Source of the DNA: Nocardia inohanensis NBRC 100128
Lineage (GTDB): Bacteria > Actinomycetota > Actinomycetes > Mycobacteriales > Mycobacteriaceae
Length of the DNA stretch: 36,626 nucleotides
Reading direction: 5' to 3'
Assembly: GCF_001612945.1 (NCBI RefSeq)
Contig: NZ_BDBK01000009.1
Location: 1 to 36,626, forward strand
Numbering within the stretch: the first letter of the stretch is position 1; every line of letters begins with the position of its first letter. The notes under the pieces were generated by a model that saw only the letters and a program-made list of their open reading frames with translations, was not told the DNA's origin and ran no database searches. Positions 15,303-23,424 of the stretch are shown here, one piece after another. The position numbers were made by a program, and so were the translations under genes.

Positions 15303-17498
15303 ATGGTCGAGCGAACAGCGACGTCGAGCGGCGTCAACGGCAAGGTGGTCACGGCCGAGCGGCCGGACGACATACGCAATGTGGTGCTGGTCGGGCACAG
15401 CGGATCCGGCAAGACCACGCTGGTGGAGGCCCTGGCGGTGGCCACCGGGGCGGTGGTGCGGGCCGGGCGGGTGGAGGACGGGACCTCGGTCTCGGATTAC
15501 GACGATATCGAACAGCGGCAACATCGCTCGGTGCAATTATCGGTGGTGCCGATGGGGTGGGACGGCAGGAAGATCAACCTCCTCGACACTCCCGGATACG
15601 CGGATTTCGTCGGGGAACTCAGGGCCGGTCTGCGTGCAGCGGACGCGGCCCTTTTCGTGCTCTCGGCCGCCGCGGGCGTGGAGGGCGTGAGCGGGGCGAC
15701 GCTGGCTTTGTGGGAAGAGTGCGCGTATGTGGGAATGCCGCGCGCCATTGTGCTCACGCATTTGGATACTGCGCGCGCCGATTTCGAGGATATGACAGAG
15801 ACCTGCCGGGAGATACTCGGCGGCGGACGGTCGGAAAGCATGCTGCCGCTGCATCTTCCGGTGTACGGGGAGAAAGGGGCGGACGGGCATCGGCCGGTGA
15901 TCGGGTTGATCGATCTGCTCACCCAGCATGTGTACGACTATGCGACCGGGGAGCGGGTCGAGACGCCGGTCTCCGCGGAGCAGCGGGAGTTGCTGGAGGA
16001 GGCCAGGAATCGGCTCATCGAGGGGATCATCGCCGAGAGCGAGGACGAGACCCTGATGGACCGGTACATCGGCGGCGAGGAGATCGACCTCGCGACGCTG
16101 GTACCGGATCTGGAGAAGGCGGTGGCGCGCGGGAGTTTCCATCCGGTGCTGATCGCCGCGCCGCCGCCGGAAGGGGCGAGGCAGGGGCTGGGGACGGTGG
16201 AGATTCTGGATCTCATCGTCGGCGGCTTCCCCACGCCCGCCGAGCATCCGCTGGCCGCGACCGGTTCGAACGGGAAGTCCGCGCCGCTGTGCTGCGATCC
16301 GAAAGCGCCGCTCGCCGCGGAGGTCATCCGTACCGCCTCCGACCCGTACGTGGGGCGAATGTCGCTGGTGCGCATGTTCTCCGGGACCTTGAACGCCGAT
16401 GACACGGTGCACGTGTGCGGGCACGGGCCGGACGAGACCGCCAATCATGATGTGGACGAACGCATCGGGGCGGTATCGGCGCCGTTCGGCAAGCAGCAGC
16501 GGCCGCTCGGGCAGGCCATCGCCGGGGATATCGTGTGCGTGACCAAGCTGTCGCGGGCCGAGACCGGGGATACCTTGTCCGCCAAGGACGCTCCGCTGCT
16601 CATCGAACCGTGGTCGATGCCGGATCCGCTGCTGCCGGTGGCCGTCAAGGCGCACAGCAAGGCCGATGAGGACAAGCTCTCGCAGGGCTTGTCGCGGCTG
16701 GTGGCCGAGGATCCGACGGTGCGGCTGGAGCAGAACCCCGACACCCATCAACTGGTGCTGTGGTGCCTGGGTGAAGCGCACCGGGATGTGGCGCTGGAAC
16801 GCCTGCGCAATCGGTTCGGTGTGCAGGTCGACGTGATCGAGCACAAGGTGGCGTTGCGCGAAACCTTCGGTACTTCGGCGACCGGGCGTGGCCGGCACGT
16901 CAAACAATCCGGCGGACACGGTCAATACGCCATCTGCGAGATCGAAGTGGCCCCGCTTCCGGAAGGCTCCGGCATCGAATTCGTGGACAAGGTGGTCGGC
17001 GGAGTCGTTCCGCGCCAGTTCATTCCATCGGTCGAGAAAGGCGTCCGCGCGCAAGCCACCCGCGGCGTAGTAGCCGGATACCCCCTGGTAGATGTGCGCG
17101 TCACCCTCTTCGAAGGCAAAGCCCACTCGGTCGATTCCTCCGACGCCGCCTTCCAGATGGCCGGGGCGCTGGCCTTGCGCGAAGCCGCGAATGCCGCCCG
17201 CATCAACCTGCTGGAACCCATCTCCGAAGTCCTGGTGGTGGTCGCCGACAGCTATGTCGGTCCCATCCTCGGCGACCTCTCCAGCCGCCGCGGCCGAGTC
17301 CTGGGCACCGAACCGGTCGGCTTCGGCCGCACCGCGATCCGAGCCGAAGTCCCCGAACTCGAACTGAGCCGCTACGCCGTGGACCTGCGTTCCCTGGCCC
17401 ACGGCGCAGCCAGCTTCACCCGCAACTACGTCCGCCACGAACCCATGCCACCCCAACTCGCGGACAGCATCCAGTCGAAAGCCAAGAGCGCGGGCTGA
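15303..17498 (+). CDS. fusA2: EF-G-like GTPase, FusA2 type
   Basis: A 731-residue five-domain EF-G paralogue. The P-loop is GHSGSGKT (31-38). Several GTPase motifs differ from true EF-G: the switch I RGIT is replaced by RQHRSVQL (about 72-79), DTPGH is DTPGYAD with Tyr99 in place of the catalytic His, and NKxD is THLD (152-155). These match the mycobacterial EF-G2 (Rv0120c) group, reported as lacking ribosome-dependent GTP hydrolysis. It lies alone, with a CGGAG site ahead of ATG 15303, convergent with the Excalibur gene. A role in ribosome stress or recovery is plausible but unproven. Confidence 0.9.
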   Translation: MVERTATSSGVNGKVVTAERPDDIRNVVLVGHSGSGKTTLVEALAVATGAVVRAGRVEDGTSVSDYDDIEQRQHRSVQLSVVPMGWDGRKINLLDTPGYADFVGELRAGLRAADAALFVLSAAAGVEGVSGATLALWEECAYVGMPRAIVLTHLDTARADFEDMTETCREILGGGRSESMLPLHLPVYGEKGADGHRPVIGLIDLLTQHVYDYATGERVETPVSAEQRELLEEARNRLIEGIIAESEDETLMDRYIGGEEIDLATLVPDLEKAVARGSFHPVLIAAPPPEGARQGLGTVEILDLIVGGFPTPAEHPLAATGSNGKSAPLCCDPKAPLAAEVIRTASDPYVGRMSLVRMFSGTLNADDTVHVCGHGPDETANHDVDERIGAVSAPFGKQQRPLGQAIAGDIVCVTKLSRAETGDTLSAKDAPLLIEPWSMPDPLLPVAVKAHSKADEDKLSQGLSRLVAEDPTVRLEQNPDTHQLVLWCLGEAHRDVALERLRNRFGVQVDVIEHKVALRETFGTSATGRGRHVKQSGGHGQYAICEIEVAPLPEGSGIEFVDKVVGGVVPRQFIPSVEKGVRAQATRGVVAGYPLVDVRVTLFEGKAHSVDSSDAAFQMAGALALREAANAARINLLEPISEVLVVVADSYVGPILGDLSSRRGRVLGTEPVGFGRTAIRAEVPELELSRYAVDLRSLAHGAASFTRNYVRHEPMPPQLADSIQSKAKSAG

Positions 17499-17508
17499 TT
17501 TCGCGCGA

Positions 17509-17709
17509 TTACTCGCAGGCGACACCGTCGTTGTCGCGGTCCAGGGCGGGACGGTAGCCCGGCTCGCCCTGCTTGATCGGGGCGGCGCCGGCGGCCCGCG
17601 CCTCCGAGCAGTTCTTGTAGTAGACATCGGCATTCGCGGTCTGCGCTCCGGCGGCCAGGGCGGTCACGGCGATGGCGGGCACGGCGAACAGGGTCAGGAA
17701 CTTCTTCAC
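17509..17709 (-). CDS. Secreted Excalibur calcium-binding protein
   Basis: A 66-residue secreted protein. A signal peptide spans about 1-27 (MKKFLTLFAVPAIAVTALAAG...ANA), then the Excalibur domain YYKNCSEARAAGAAPI...ALDRDNDGVACE, with the Ca-binding DxDxDG loop and conserved Cys pair. Such domains accompany extracellular nucleases in actinobacteria and may help fold or anchor them. It lies 25 bases downstream of a secreted HNH nuclease on the same strand, so the two are probably cotranscribed. It is convergent with fusA2, only ten bases away. Confidence 0.88.
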   Translation of the reverse strand: MKKFLTLFAVPAIAVTALAAGAQTANADVYYKNCSEARAAGAAPIKQGEPGYRPALDRDNDGVACE

Positions 17710-17734
17710 GAGCTTCTTTCTTCTATTTCTCGAA

Positions 17735-18472
17735 TCAGCAGGCGTCGAGGACGCGGTTCATGGCGTCCTTCTCGGCCTGCGTCACCCACAGGTTGTAGGC
17801 GGCTTTCACTTCGATCTGCTTGCCGACGTAGGTGCAGCGGTAGGACTTGTTCGACGGGAGCCAGGTGGCGGCGTCGGCGTCGCCCTTCTGCTGGTTGGTG
17901 GGGCCGTCCACGGCGAGCAGATTTCGGGGGTCGTTGGCGAGATTGGCGCGGTCGCGGTCGGAGAGCTGTTGCGCGCCCTTCTGCCAGGCGTCGGAGAGGG
18001 CGACCACGTGATCGATCTGGACGGCGGTGGAAGTGCCTTGACCACGGGTGAATTCGATGGTCGCGCCGGTGTAGGGGTCCGCGAGGGTGCCGGTAAGGAC
18101 GACGCAGTCGCGGGTGCCGGGTTTGAAGGTGAGCGCGGTGAGGTCGCGGGACAGGATGTCGTTGCGGGTGTCGCAGCCGTTGTGGCCGCCGGCCACGTCG
18201 ACGTCGTCGGTCCAGGCGTCGCCGAACAGGGTTCGCGCGTAACCGGTTTTGGGGGCGCGGCCCTTCACGGCGAGCGTATCCAGGACGGCGCGGGCATCGG
18301 AGGTGGAGGGGATGCCGCCGCCGGAGCCGGTGTTCTCGGTGGTGCGGGCGGCGGCGTCGGTGCAACCGGTGACGGCCAGCGCGGTGGTGAGCAGCGCGGC
18401 CACGGATAGTCGGGCGCGTCGTGCGGTGGGCTTGCTCGGAGTATTCGGCTTTCGATGGTTACGCAACCGCAT
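17735..18472 (-). CDS. Secreted lipoprotein HNH nuclease (GmrSD C-terminal/DUF1524 type)
   Basis: A 245-residue lipoprotein: basic N-terminus, hydrophobic helix, lipobox LAVTGC with Cys37. The nuclease domain (about 85-245) shows HNGCDTRNDILSRDL, QIDHVVALSDAW with the DHV metal site (154-156), and NDPRNLLAVDGPTNQQKGD, the His-Asn core of the GmrSD_C/HNH fold. It should sit on the outer face of the membrane and cut extracellular nucleic acid. ATG 18472 is chosen because GAGGGGGA lies upstream and it places the signal peptide at the start. The Excalibur protein follows. Function beyond nuclease is unknown. Confidence 0.9.
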   Translation of the reverse strand: MRLRNHRKPNTPSKPTARRARLSVAALLTTALAVTGCTDAAARTTENTGSGGGIPSTSDARAVLDTLAVKGRAPKTGYARTLFGDAWTDDVDVAGGHNGCDTRNDILSRDLTALTFKPGTRDCVVLTGTLADPYTGATIEFTRGQGTSTAVQIDHVVALSDAWQKGAQQLSDRDRANLANDPRNLLAVDGPTNQQKGDADAATWLPSNKSYRCTYVGKQIEVKAAYNLWVTQAEKDAMNRVLDAC

Positions 18473-18807
18473 GTGCGTCCATTCCCCCTCGATCGACTCG
18501 CGTAAGTGCTTCCAGAACAGCAGATTAGAGCGCGCTTGACCAAGGACCGCGATGCCGCGCCGTAGGTGACCCGCCGGCGCTTCATATCGAAAAGCGGTTG
18601 GCGGCAAGGCGGTACGAGAGCTGGTCGACGGGGTGTGAACTCGCTCGCGCCCGGCGCTTGAAAACCTGCGAGCGCTTCGCGGAGATGGCGGGCGTCCGGC
18701 TCCGGCGCATCCCGTTCGGCGGGACGAGGGGCTCCCGGTGGGGCAATCCACGCGTACCGGCCGGTCCAGTCGCGAACGCCCGGTACCCGGCCACTATTCT
18801 GGACAGC
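18473..18807. other. Intergenic divergent promoter region
   Basis: This 335-bp gap separates the nuclease gene from the DUF4191 gene. No domain-bearing frame is seen. CACTATTCT about ten bases before ATG 18808 resembles a -10 with very short or no leader. The opposite half should hold the nuclease promoter. No clear operator was found. Confidence 0.5.
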
Positions 18808-19551
18808 ATGGCAGCAGGTAAGGGCGGTAACCCGTCGAAGGAAGCGAAGGCCGCGGCGAAGGCCCAGCGCAAGCAGGCGTCCAAGGAACGTCGTCAGCAG
18901 CTCTGGCAGGCGTTCCAGATGCAGCGCAAGGAAGACAAGGCGCTGCTGCCGCTGATGGCCGCCGCCTTCGTCGGCGTGACCGCGGTATTCCTGGTGATCG
19001 GGTTCATCTTCGGACTCCAGTGGTTCCTGCTGCCGATCGGTCTGCTGCTGGGTGCGCTGGCCGCGTTCATCCTGTTCGGGCGCCGGGTGCAGAAGAACGT
19101 GTACGCCAAGGCCGAGGGCCAGGCGGGCGCGGCGGCCTGGGTGCTGGACAACCTCCAGGGCAAGTGGCGGGTGACGCCGGGTGTGGCGGCCACCACGCAG
19201 CTCGACGCGGTGCATCGGGTGATCGGCCTGCCGGGCGTGATCCTGGTCGCCGAGGGCTCGCCGTCGCGGGTGAAGTCGCTGCTGGCGCAGGAGAAGAAGA
19301 AGGTGTCGCGGCTGGTCGGCGATACCCCGATCTACGACATCGTCATCGGCAACGAGGGCGATCAGGTCGCGATCAAGGATCTCCAGCGGTACCTGACCAA
19401 GTTGCCGCGCAATATCGACGCCAAGCGGATGGATCTGATCGAGGGCCGGTTGTCGGCGCTCGCCACCCGTGGTGGACCGGCGCTGCCGAAGGGGCCGCTG
19501 CCCGCCGGGGCGAAGATGCGTGGCGTGCAGCGGAGCATGCGCCGCAGGTAG
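18808..19551 (+). CDS. DUF4191 membrane protein (Rv2219-like)
   Basis: A 247-residue protein with a highly basic N-terminus (about 1-45, GKGGNPSKEAKAAAKAQRKQ), two membrane helices (about 50-95, MAAAFVGVTAVFLVIGFIFG and FLLPIGLLLGALAAFILFG) and a cytoplasmic C-terminal domain (about 100-247) rich in charged residues. This layout matches the DUF4191 family and the position of Rv2219 between lipA and glnA1. Its biochemical role is unknown. ATG 18808 matches the family length. A hairpin follows. Confidence 0.9.
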   Translation: MAAGKGGNPSKEAKAAAKAQRKQASKERRQQLWQAFQMQRKEDKALLPLMAAAFVGVTAVFLVIGFIFGLQWFLLPIGLLLGALAAFILFGRRVQKNVYAKAEGQAGAAAWVLDNLQGKWRVTPGVAATTQLDAVHRVIGLPGVILVAEGSPSRVKSLLAQEKKKVSRLVGDTPIYDIVIGNEGDQVAIKDLQRYLTKLPRNIDAKRMDLIEGRLSALATRGGPALPKGPLPAGAKMRGVQRSMRRR

Positions 19552-19603
19552 GTAGACACAACTCTCGGGACTCTCAGGGCTTCGCCCCGAACCCCTCGCG
19601 CCG

Positions 19604-19636
19604 AACCGGCCCGCACCTTCGAGGTGCGGGCCGGTT
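19604..19636 (+). terminator. Terminator after DUF4191 gene
   Basis: Fifteen-base arms (19604-19618 and 19622-19636) pair perfectly around a three-base TCG loop, followed by TTTGCG. It lies 52 bases after the stop. Confidence 0.82.
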
Positions 19637-19722
19637 TGCGTTCGGGCTGGTCAGGACGTATTCGGCTGGGCCGCTGGAAAATTCGCGAAAAAAGTTCGGC
19701 GGAGCGGGAATGATCCCACCGG

Positions 19723-19756
19723 CTCTAACCTTCTAACTATCGATAACAGGTTAGAG
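19723..19756. promoter_or_regulatory. Nested inverted repeats before the alpha/beta hydrolase
   Basis: CTCTAACCT (19723-19731) and AGGTTAGAG (19748-19756) are perfect 9-bp inverted arms. An eight-base palindrome TATCGATA lies between them at 19738-19745. The arrangement is typical of a regulator-bound operator, 32 bases ahead of ATG 19788. No regulator gene is adjacent. Confidence 0.6.
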
Positions 19757-19787
19757 AGCCTGACCTGACGGACGATAGGACGAGACC

Positions 19788-20654
19788 ATGACCGCCGTGC
19801 AGCATCACACCGTGCAGATCCAGGGGCAGGATGTTTTCTACCGGGAAGCGGGTGACCCGTCGAAGCCGACTTTGGTTCTGCTGCACGGGTTCCCGACCAG
19901 TTCGGCGATGTTCCGGAATCTGATCCCGGCGCTCGCCGACGACTATCACCTGATCGCGCCCGACCACATCGGGTTCGGACAATCGGCGATGCCGCGGGTC
20001 GACGAATTCGACTACAGCTTCGAGAAACTCACCCAGATCACCCTCGAACTGCTCGACACCCTCGGCCTCGAGAAGTTCGCGCTCTACATCCAGGACTACG
20101 GCGCACCCATCGGACTGCGGATCGCCTCCCGCAACCCCGAACGGGTCACCGCGCTGATCACCCAATCCGGCAACGCCTACCTCGAAGGATTCACCCCCTT
20201 CTGGGAGGTGCTGTTCGCCCACGCCAACGACCGCGCCACCCACGAACCCGCCGTCCGCAAGCTGCTGGAACTCGACGCCACCACATGGCAATACACCCAC
20301 GGCGTGCCCGCGGACCGGCTGAACCGGGTCAGCCCCGACACCTGGACCCTGGATCAGCACTACCTGGATCGCCCCGGCAACAAGGAGATCCAGTTGCAGC
20401 TGTTCGCCGACTACAAACTCAATCTCGACGGCTACCCCGACTTCCAGAAATACTTCGCCGAATACCAGCCCCCGACCCTGATCACCTGGGGCGAACACGA
20501 CGAGATCTTCGGCCCCGACGGCGCCCGCGCCTACCTGCGCGACCTGCCCGACGCCGAACTGCACCTACTGGACGCGGGCCACTTCGCCCTGGAAACCCAC
20601 GGCGACGAAATCGCCGCGCTCATCAGGGATTTCCTGGGTCGCACGCTGAAGTGA
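19788..20654 (+). CDS. Alpha/beta hydrolase with Asp nucleophile (dehalogenase/epoxide hydrolase group)
   Basis: A 288-residue alpha/beta hydrolase. The nucleophile elbow is IQDYGAPIG with Asp103, the oxyanion loop HGFPTSS at 33-39, the acid Asp238 (GEHDEIFG) and the base His265 (DAGHFALE). An Asp nucleophile places it with haloalkane dehalogenases and epoxide hydrolases rather than esterases. The halide-holding residues of known dehalogenases (Asn in HGNP, Trp in QDWG) are Phe and Tyr here, so dehalogenation is doubtful. The N-terminus is soluble, so it is cytoplasmic. It is preceded by a strong inverted repeat, and its stop abuts the convergent DUF6510 stop. Substrate unknown. Confidence 0.82.
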   Translation: MTAVQHHTVQIQGQDVFYREAGDPSKPTLVLLHGFPTSSAMFRNLIPALADDYHLIAPDHIGFGQSAMPRVDEFDYSFEKLTQITLELLDTLGLEKFALYIQDYGAPIGLRIASRNPERVTALITQSGNAYLEGFTPFWEVLFAHANDRATHEPAVRKLLELDATTWQYTHGVPADRLNRVSPDTWTLDQHYLDRPGNKEIQLQLFADYKLNLDGYPDFQKYFAEYQPPTLITWGEHDEIFGPDGARAYLRDLPDAELHLLDAGHFALETHGDEIAALIRDFLGRTLK

Positions 20655-20951
20655 TCAGCTCACCGGCAGGCAGAGCGACGCTCCCGCGCCGAACAGCACC
20701 CACCGGCCGTTCGGTGTGACGGTGATCTGAAGAACCACCGCCGAACAGTGACAGCACCGAACCACCGTGCCCGGGCATTGGGTATAAACCAGGGCCCGGG
20801 CGAGCGGCTCGACCATGCCGCAGCCGCCACAGCGGCAGGCGCAACCGGTGGGGTCCATCGCGAAGATCTCGGAAAGCATTCCGCCCAGGGCGTTTCCGTC
20901 GAGGTGAGCTTCCTCGACGGCGCCGGCGGCGTAGGTGTACGGGATCGGCAT
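20655..20951 (-). CDS. DUF6510 zinc-ribbon-like protein
   Basis: A 98-residue protein of the DUF6510 type: LDGNALGGMLSEIFAMDPTGCACRCGGCGMVEPLA followed by VVRCCHCSAVVL and a hydrophobic strand tail. The CxxC pairs (CGGC and CCHC) suggest zinc or another metal. It begins four bases after the reductase stop, in one operon with a FAD/NAD reductase and a molybdopterin oxidoreductase, a grouping I recall for this family. A helper or sensor role in that redox chain is inferred only. ATG 20951 has a weak site. Confidence 0.72.
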   Translation of the reverse strand: MPIPYTYAAGAVEEAHLDGNALGGMLSEIFAMDPTGCACRCGGCGMVEPLARALVYTQCPGTVVRCCHCSAVVLQITVTPNGRWVLFGAGASLCLPVS

Positions 20952-20955
20952 GGCG

Positions 20956-21675
20956 CTACTTTCCGGTCGGTCCGAAGCGTTCGGTTCTGATCATCGCGGG
21001 GTCGTGTCCGGCGGCTACCAGTGCGTTGGCGGCGAATTCGACGAAGGGTGTCGGGCCGCAGACGTAGCAGGTGACGTCGGGGGCGGGCGGCAGGGCCCGC
21101 GTGGCGATCTCGTCGGCGGCGAGGCGGGCGGCCGCTCTGGCTTCGCCCGCCGGCGCGGTGCGGGTGTAGGCGAGGAACACCTCCACACCCGCATCGCGCC
21201 ATTCCCGCAATTCGTCGCGGTAGTACAGCTCGTCCGGGGTGCGCACCGAGTAGATGAGCCGGAACGGGTTGGTATCACCGGACTTCCGGCGGGCGCGCAG
21301 CATCGCGGCGAGCGGGACGATGCCGGAGCCGCCGGCGATCAGCACCGCCGGGCCGTCCATTTCGGGGGTCCAGACGAACCAGCCGCCGACCGGGCCGCGG
21401 ACTTCGATCTGCGCGCCGACGGGCAGGCCGTCGACCAGGTAGCCGGAGACCTCGCCGTCCGCGACCCGCTGCACCGTGAGTTCGATGCGGTCGCCGTCGG
21501 CGGGTGCGGCGAGGGAGTAGCTGCGTTCGGCGTGATAGCCGTCGGGGGCGGTGAGCCGTACATCCAGATGCTGGCCGGCGCGATGTCCGGGCCAGCCGGG
21601 CACCCGCAGGATCAGGGTGCGCGCCGAAGGGGTTTCGAACCGGTCGGCGACCAGTTCGGCGGCCTGCCAGCGCAT
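20956..21675 (-). CDS. FAD/NAD(P)-binding ferredoxin-reductase-like protein
   Basis: A 239-residue FNR-type reductase, moving electrons from NAD(P)H to an acceptor. It has the flavin motif RSYSLA (51-56), the pyridine-nucleotide loop GGSGIVPLAAML (about 113-124), and CGPTPFVE near the end. No 2Fe-2S or heme domain is fused, so it needs a partner; the molybdopterin protein encoded directly before it is the natural one. ATG 21675 overlaps the upstream stop as TGATG, meaning close coupling. An adjacent TTG (21678) is a less likely start. It is soluble. Confidence 0.88.
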   Translation of the reverse strand: MRWQAAELVADRFETPSARTLILRVPGWPGHRAGQHLDVRLTAPDGYHAERSYSLAAPADGDRIELTVQRVADGEVSGYLVDGLPVGAQIEVRGPVGGWFVWTPEMDGPAVLIAGGSGIVPLAAMLRARRKSGDTNPFRLIYSVRTPDELYYRDELREWRDAGVEVFLAYTRTAPAGEARAAARLAADEIATRALPPAPDVTCYVCGPTPFVEFAANALVAAGHDPAMIRTERFGPTGK

Positions 21676-22274
21676 CAATCGCCCTGGTAGCGCTGTTCAC
21701 GCCACGGGTCGCCGTAGCTGTGATATCCGGCGGCTTCCCAGAAGCCGAGCTCCTCGGAGTCGAGCAGCCGAATCCCCTTGACCCACTTGGCCGATTTCCA
21801 GAAGTACAGGTGCGGCACCAGCAGCCGTGCGGGGCCGCCGTGCTCGGGCGTCAGGTCCTGGCCGCCGAAGCTGTGCACGATCCACGCCTGACCATCCAGG
21901 AGATTCTCCAGCGGAAGGTTGGTCGTATAGCCGCCGTAGCTGGAGACGAGCGCGTATTCGGCTTGGGTTTCGACGTTTTCGAACAGCGCGTCCAAAGAGA
22001 CGCCCTGCCAGTCGGTATCGAGCTTGGACCAGCGGGTCACACAGTGGATGTCCACGTGCGGGCGGTCCTGCGGCAGGGACATCAGCTGCGGCCAGCTCCA
22101 GCTGTAGGAGCGACCGGTCTCGTTGGTGATGGTGAACTGCCAGCGATCGAGATCGACCTTCGGGGTGGGGCCCGCCGACAGCACCGGCCAGTCCTCGACC
22201 AGATATTGGCCGGGTGGCGTGCGATCGCTGCGGGGCCGCGGACGGCCTTGGAATCCGGGCGAGAAGGTACTCAC
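21675..22274 (-). CDS. Sulfite-oxidase-like molybdopterin oxidoreductase
   Basis: A 199-residue single-domain member of the sulfite oxidase/MsrP molybdopterin family. DIHCVTRWSKLD holds the conserved Moco-ligating Cys78, and DWQGVSLDALF, LRLL-like and KWVKGIRLL stretches follow the family fold. No signal peptide or Tat motif is seen, so it is probably cytoplasmic, unlike MsrP. GTG 22274 is chosen with AAGGAG six bases upstream. It begins the reductase/DUF6510 operon, so a NADH-fed sulfoxide or similar reductase is a reasonable inference. The substrate is unknown. Confidence 0.88.
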   Translation of the reverse strand: MSTFSPGFQGRPRPRSDRTPPGQYLVEDWPVLSAGPTPKVDLDRWQFTITNETGRSYSWSWPQLMSLPQDRPHVDIHCVTRWSKLDTDWQGVSLDALFENVETQAEYALVSSYGGYTTNLPLENLLDGQAWIVHSFGGQDLTPEHGGPARLLVPHLYFWKSAKWVKGIRLLDSEELGFWEAAGYHSYGDPWREQRYQGD

Positions 22275-22349
22275 ACGACGCTCCTTCCGAGTGGCACGGC
22301 AGCGCACCAGGAAACAGCGTACGCCGGGCTACCCGGGCGAAACGGGCAA

Positions 22350-23225
22350 TCAGCCCACGTGGCGGCCGAGGAAACCGACCACGTCGGGAGTGATGGTGCG
22401 CCAATACTCTTCGGTGTGCCCGCCCGGAGTCACCCGCGCGATCTCGAGCGGCGCGGTGCTCATGAACTGGCGGCAGCCCTGGACGAACTTGTCGCCGTCA
22501 CCCACCCAGACACCGGTCGGGGCCGGGCCCATCTTGTCGATATTGCGCAGCGGGTCGATGGCCGCCCATTCGTCGGCGCTGGTGAAGGCATTGCGCTTGC
22601 TCATCTCCGGCCAGTTGGTGATGAGGCCGGGCGAGATGGCGGCGGTGGCGTTGACCGGACGGCCGCGTTCGTTGCGGCGGCGGGAGTAGAGCAGTGCGCC
22701 GAAGCCGCCCATGGAGACGCCGGTGCAGGCGAAGGGTTCGCCGCCCGGGCCGCCGAGACCGCGCGCGGCCAGCCACTGCGGGGCCTCGTCGAGCAGCATG
22801 CCCATCGGATCGTCGGATTGCCGTGGGTGCCAATAGTTGTCGCCGCCGTCCACGGCCAGGAATCCGAACGGGCGGACCAGGCGGGTGGCGACCGCGGCGG
22901 CAAGGACTTCGGACAGGCCGCCGACCGCGGCATCGTGGGCATTGCCGTGCAGGCCGTGCAGCAGCAGTGACATGGGCAGGCCCTCGGTGGGGACGCCGGG
23001 CGGCAGGATGGTGACCACGTTCACCTCGCGCCCGCGCGCCGCCGAATACACCCGTTCGGTCTTGATCGCCGGATCGATGCCGAATACGGCCTTCAGCTCG
23101 CGGTGCACCTCACCGGGGGCGGCATTGACGCCCGAGCTCATCGCCGCACCGGCCGCGGCCAACCCCAGTAGACCCGTGGTGGCGAACAACGACCGCCGGC
23201 TGAACCTCCGGTAGCCCTCTCCCAT
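22350..23225 (-). CDS. Tat-exported esterase, Ag85-like alpha/beta hydrolase
   Basis: A 291-residue secreted esterase. The N-terminus has the Tat motif SRRSLF (9-14) and a long Ala-rich helix, likely cleaved near residue 36. The catalytic Ser171 lies in GVSMGGFG, after the VDGGDNYWHPRQSDDP loop, and a late GGHTEEYW supplies His. The pattern resembles the esterase/antigen 85 (PF00756) family, which acts on trehalose mycolates or other lipids, but the exact role is unknown. ATG 23225 has GGAGG four bases upstream. It is 75 bases from the molybdenum operon on the same strand, which may be separate. Confidence 0.85.
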   Translation of the reverse strand: MGEGYRRFSRRSLFATTGLLGLAAAGAAMSSGVNAAPGEVHRELKAVFGIDPAIKTERVYSAARGREVNVVTILPPGVPTEGLPMSLLLHGLHGNAHDAAVGGLSEVLAAAVATRLVRPFGFLAVDGGDNYWHPRQSDDPMGMLLDEAPQWLAARGLGGPGGEPFACTGVSMGGFGALLYSRRRNERGRPVNATAAISPGLITNWPEMSKRNAFTSADEWAAIDPLRNIDKMGPAPTGVWVGDGDKFVQGCRQFMSTAPLEIARVTPGGHTEEYWRTITPDVVGFLGRHVG

Positions 23226-23424
23226 GGATCCTCCATCAGCACAACAACAGCAACCCGCCGCGATCCCAGCTCAGAGCTGTTTCGCGGCAGACGGCCGCCA
23301 CCATACCGATCGAAAGCAACAAGCGGTGAACGTTCGGCTACATCTCGCCAACTACTTTCCCACTGCCACCGGCAGGAACATCCGAACGCCACGGTTTCGA
23401 TCCGGTAGCGCCGAATAGCGGGGA

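Noticed and set aside
15537..17633. 698-codon minus-strand frame opposite fusA2
   Set aside because: Antisense to EF-G2 with no motif; GC-driven shadow.
19788..20654. Haloalkane dehalogenase as a firm call
   Set aside because: Asp nucleophile fits but halide-binding Asn and Trp are replaced, so only the broader group is claimed.
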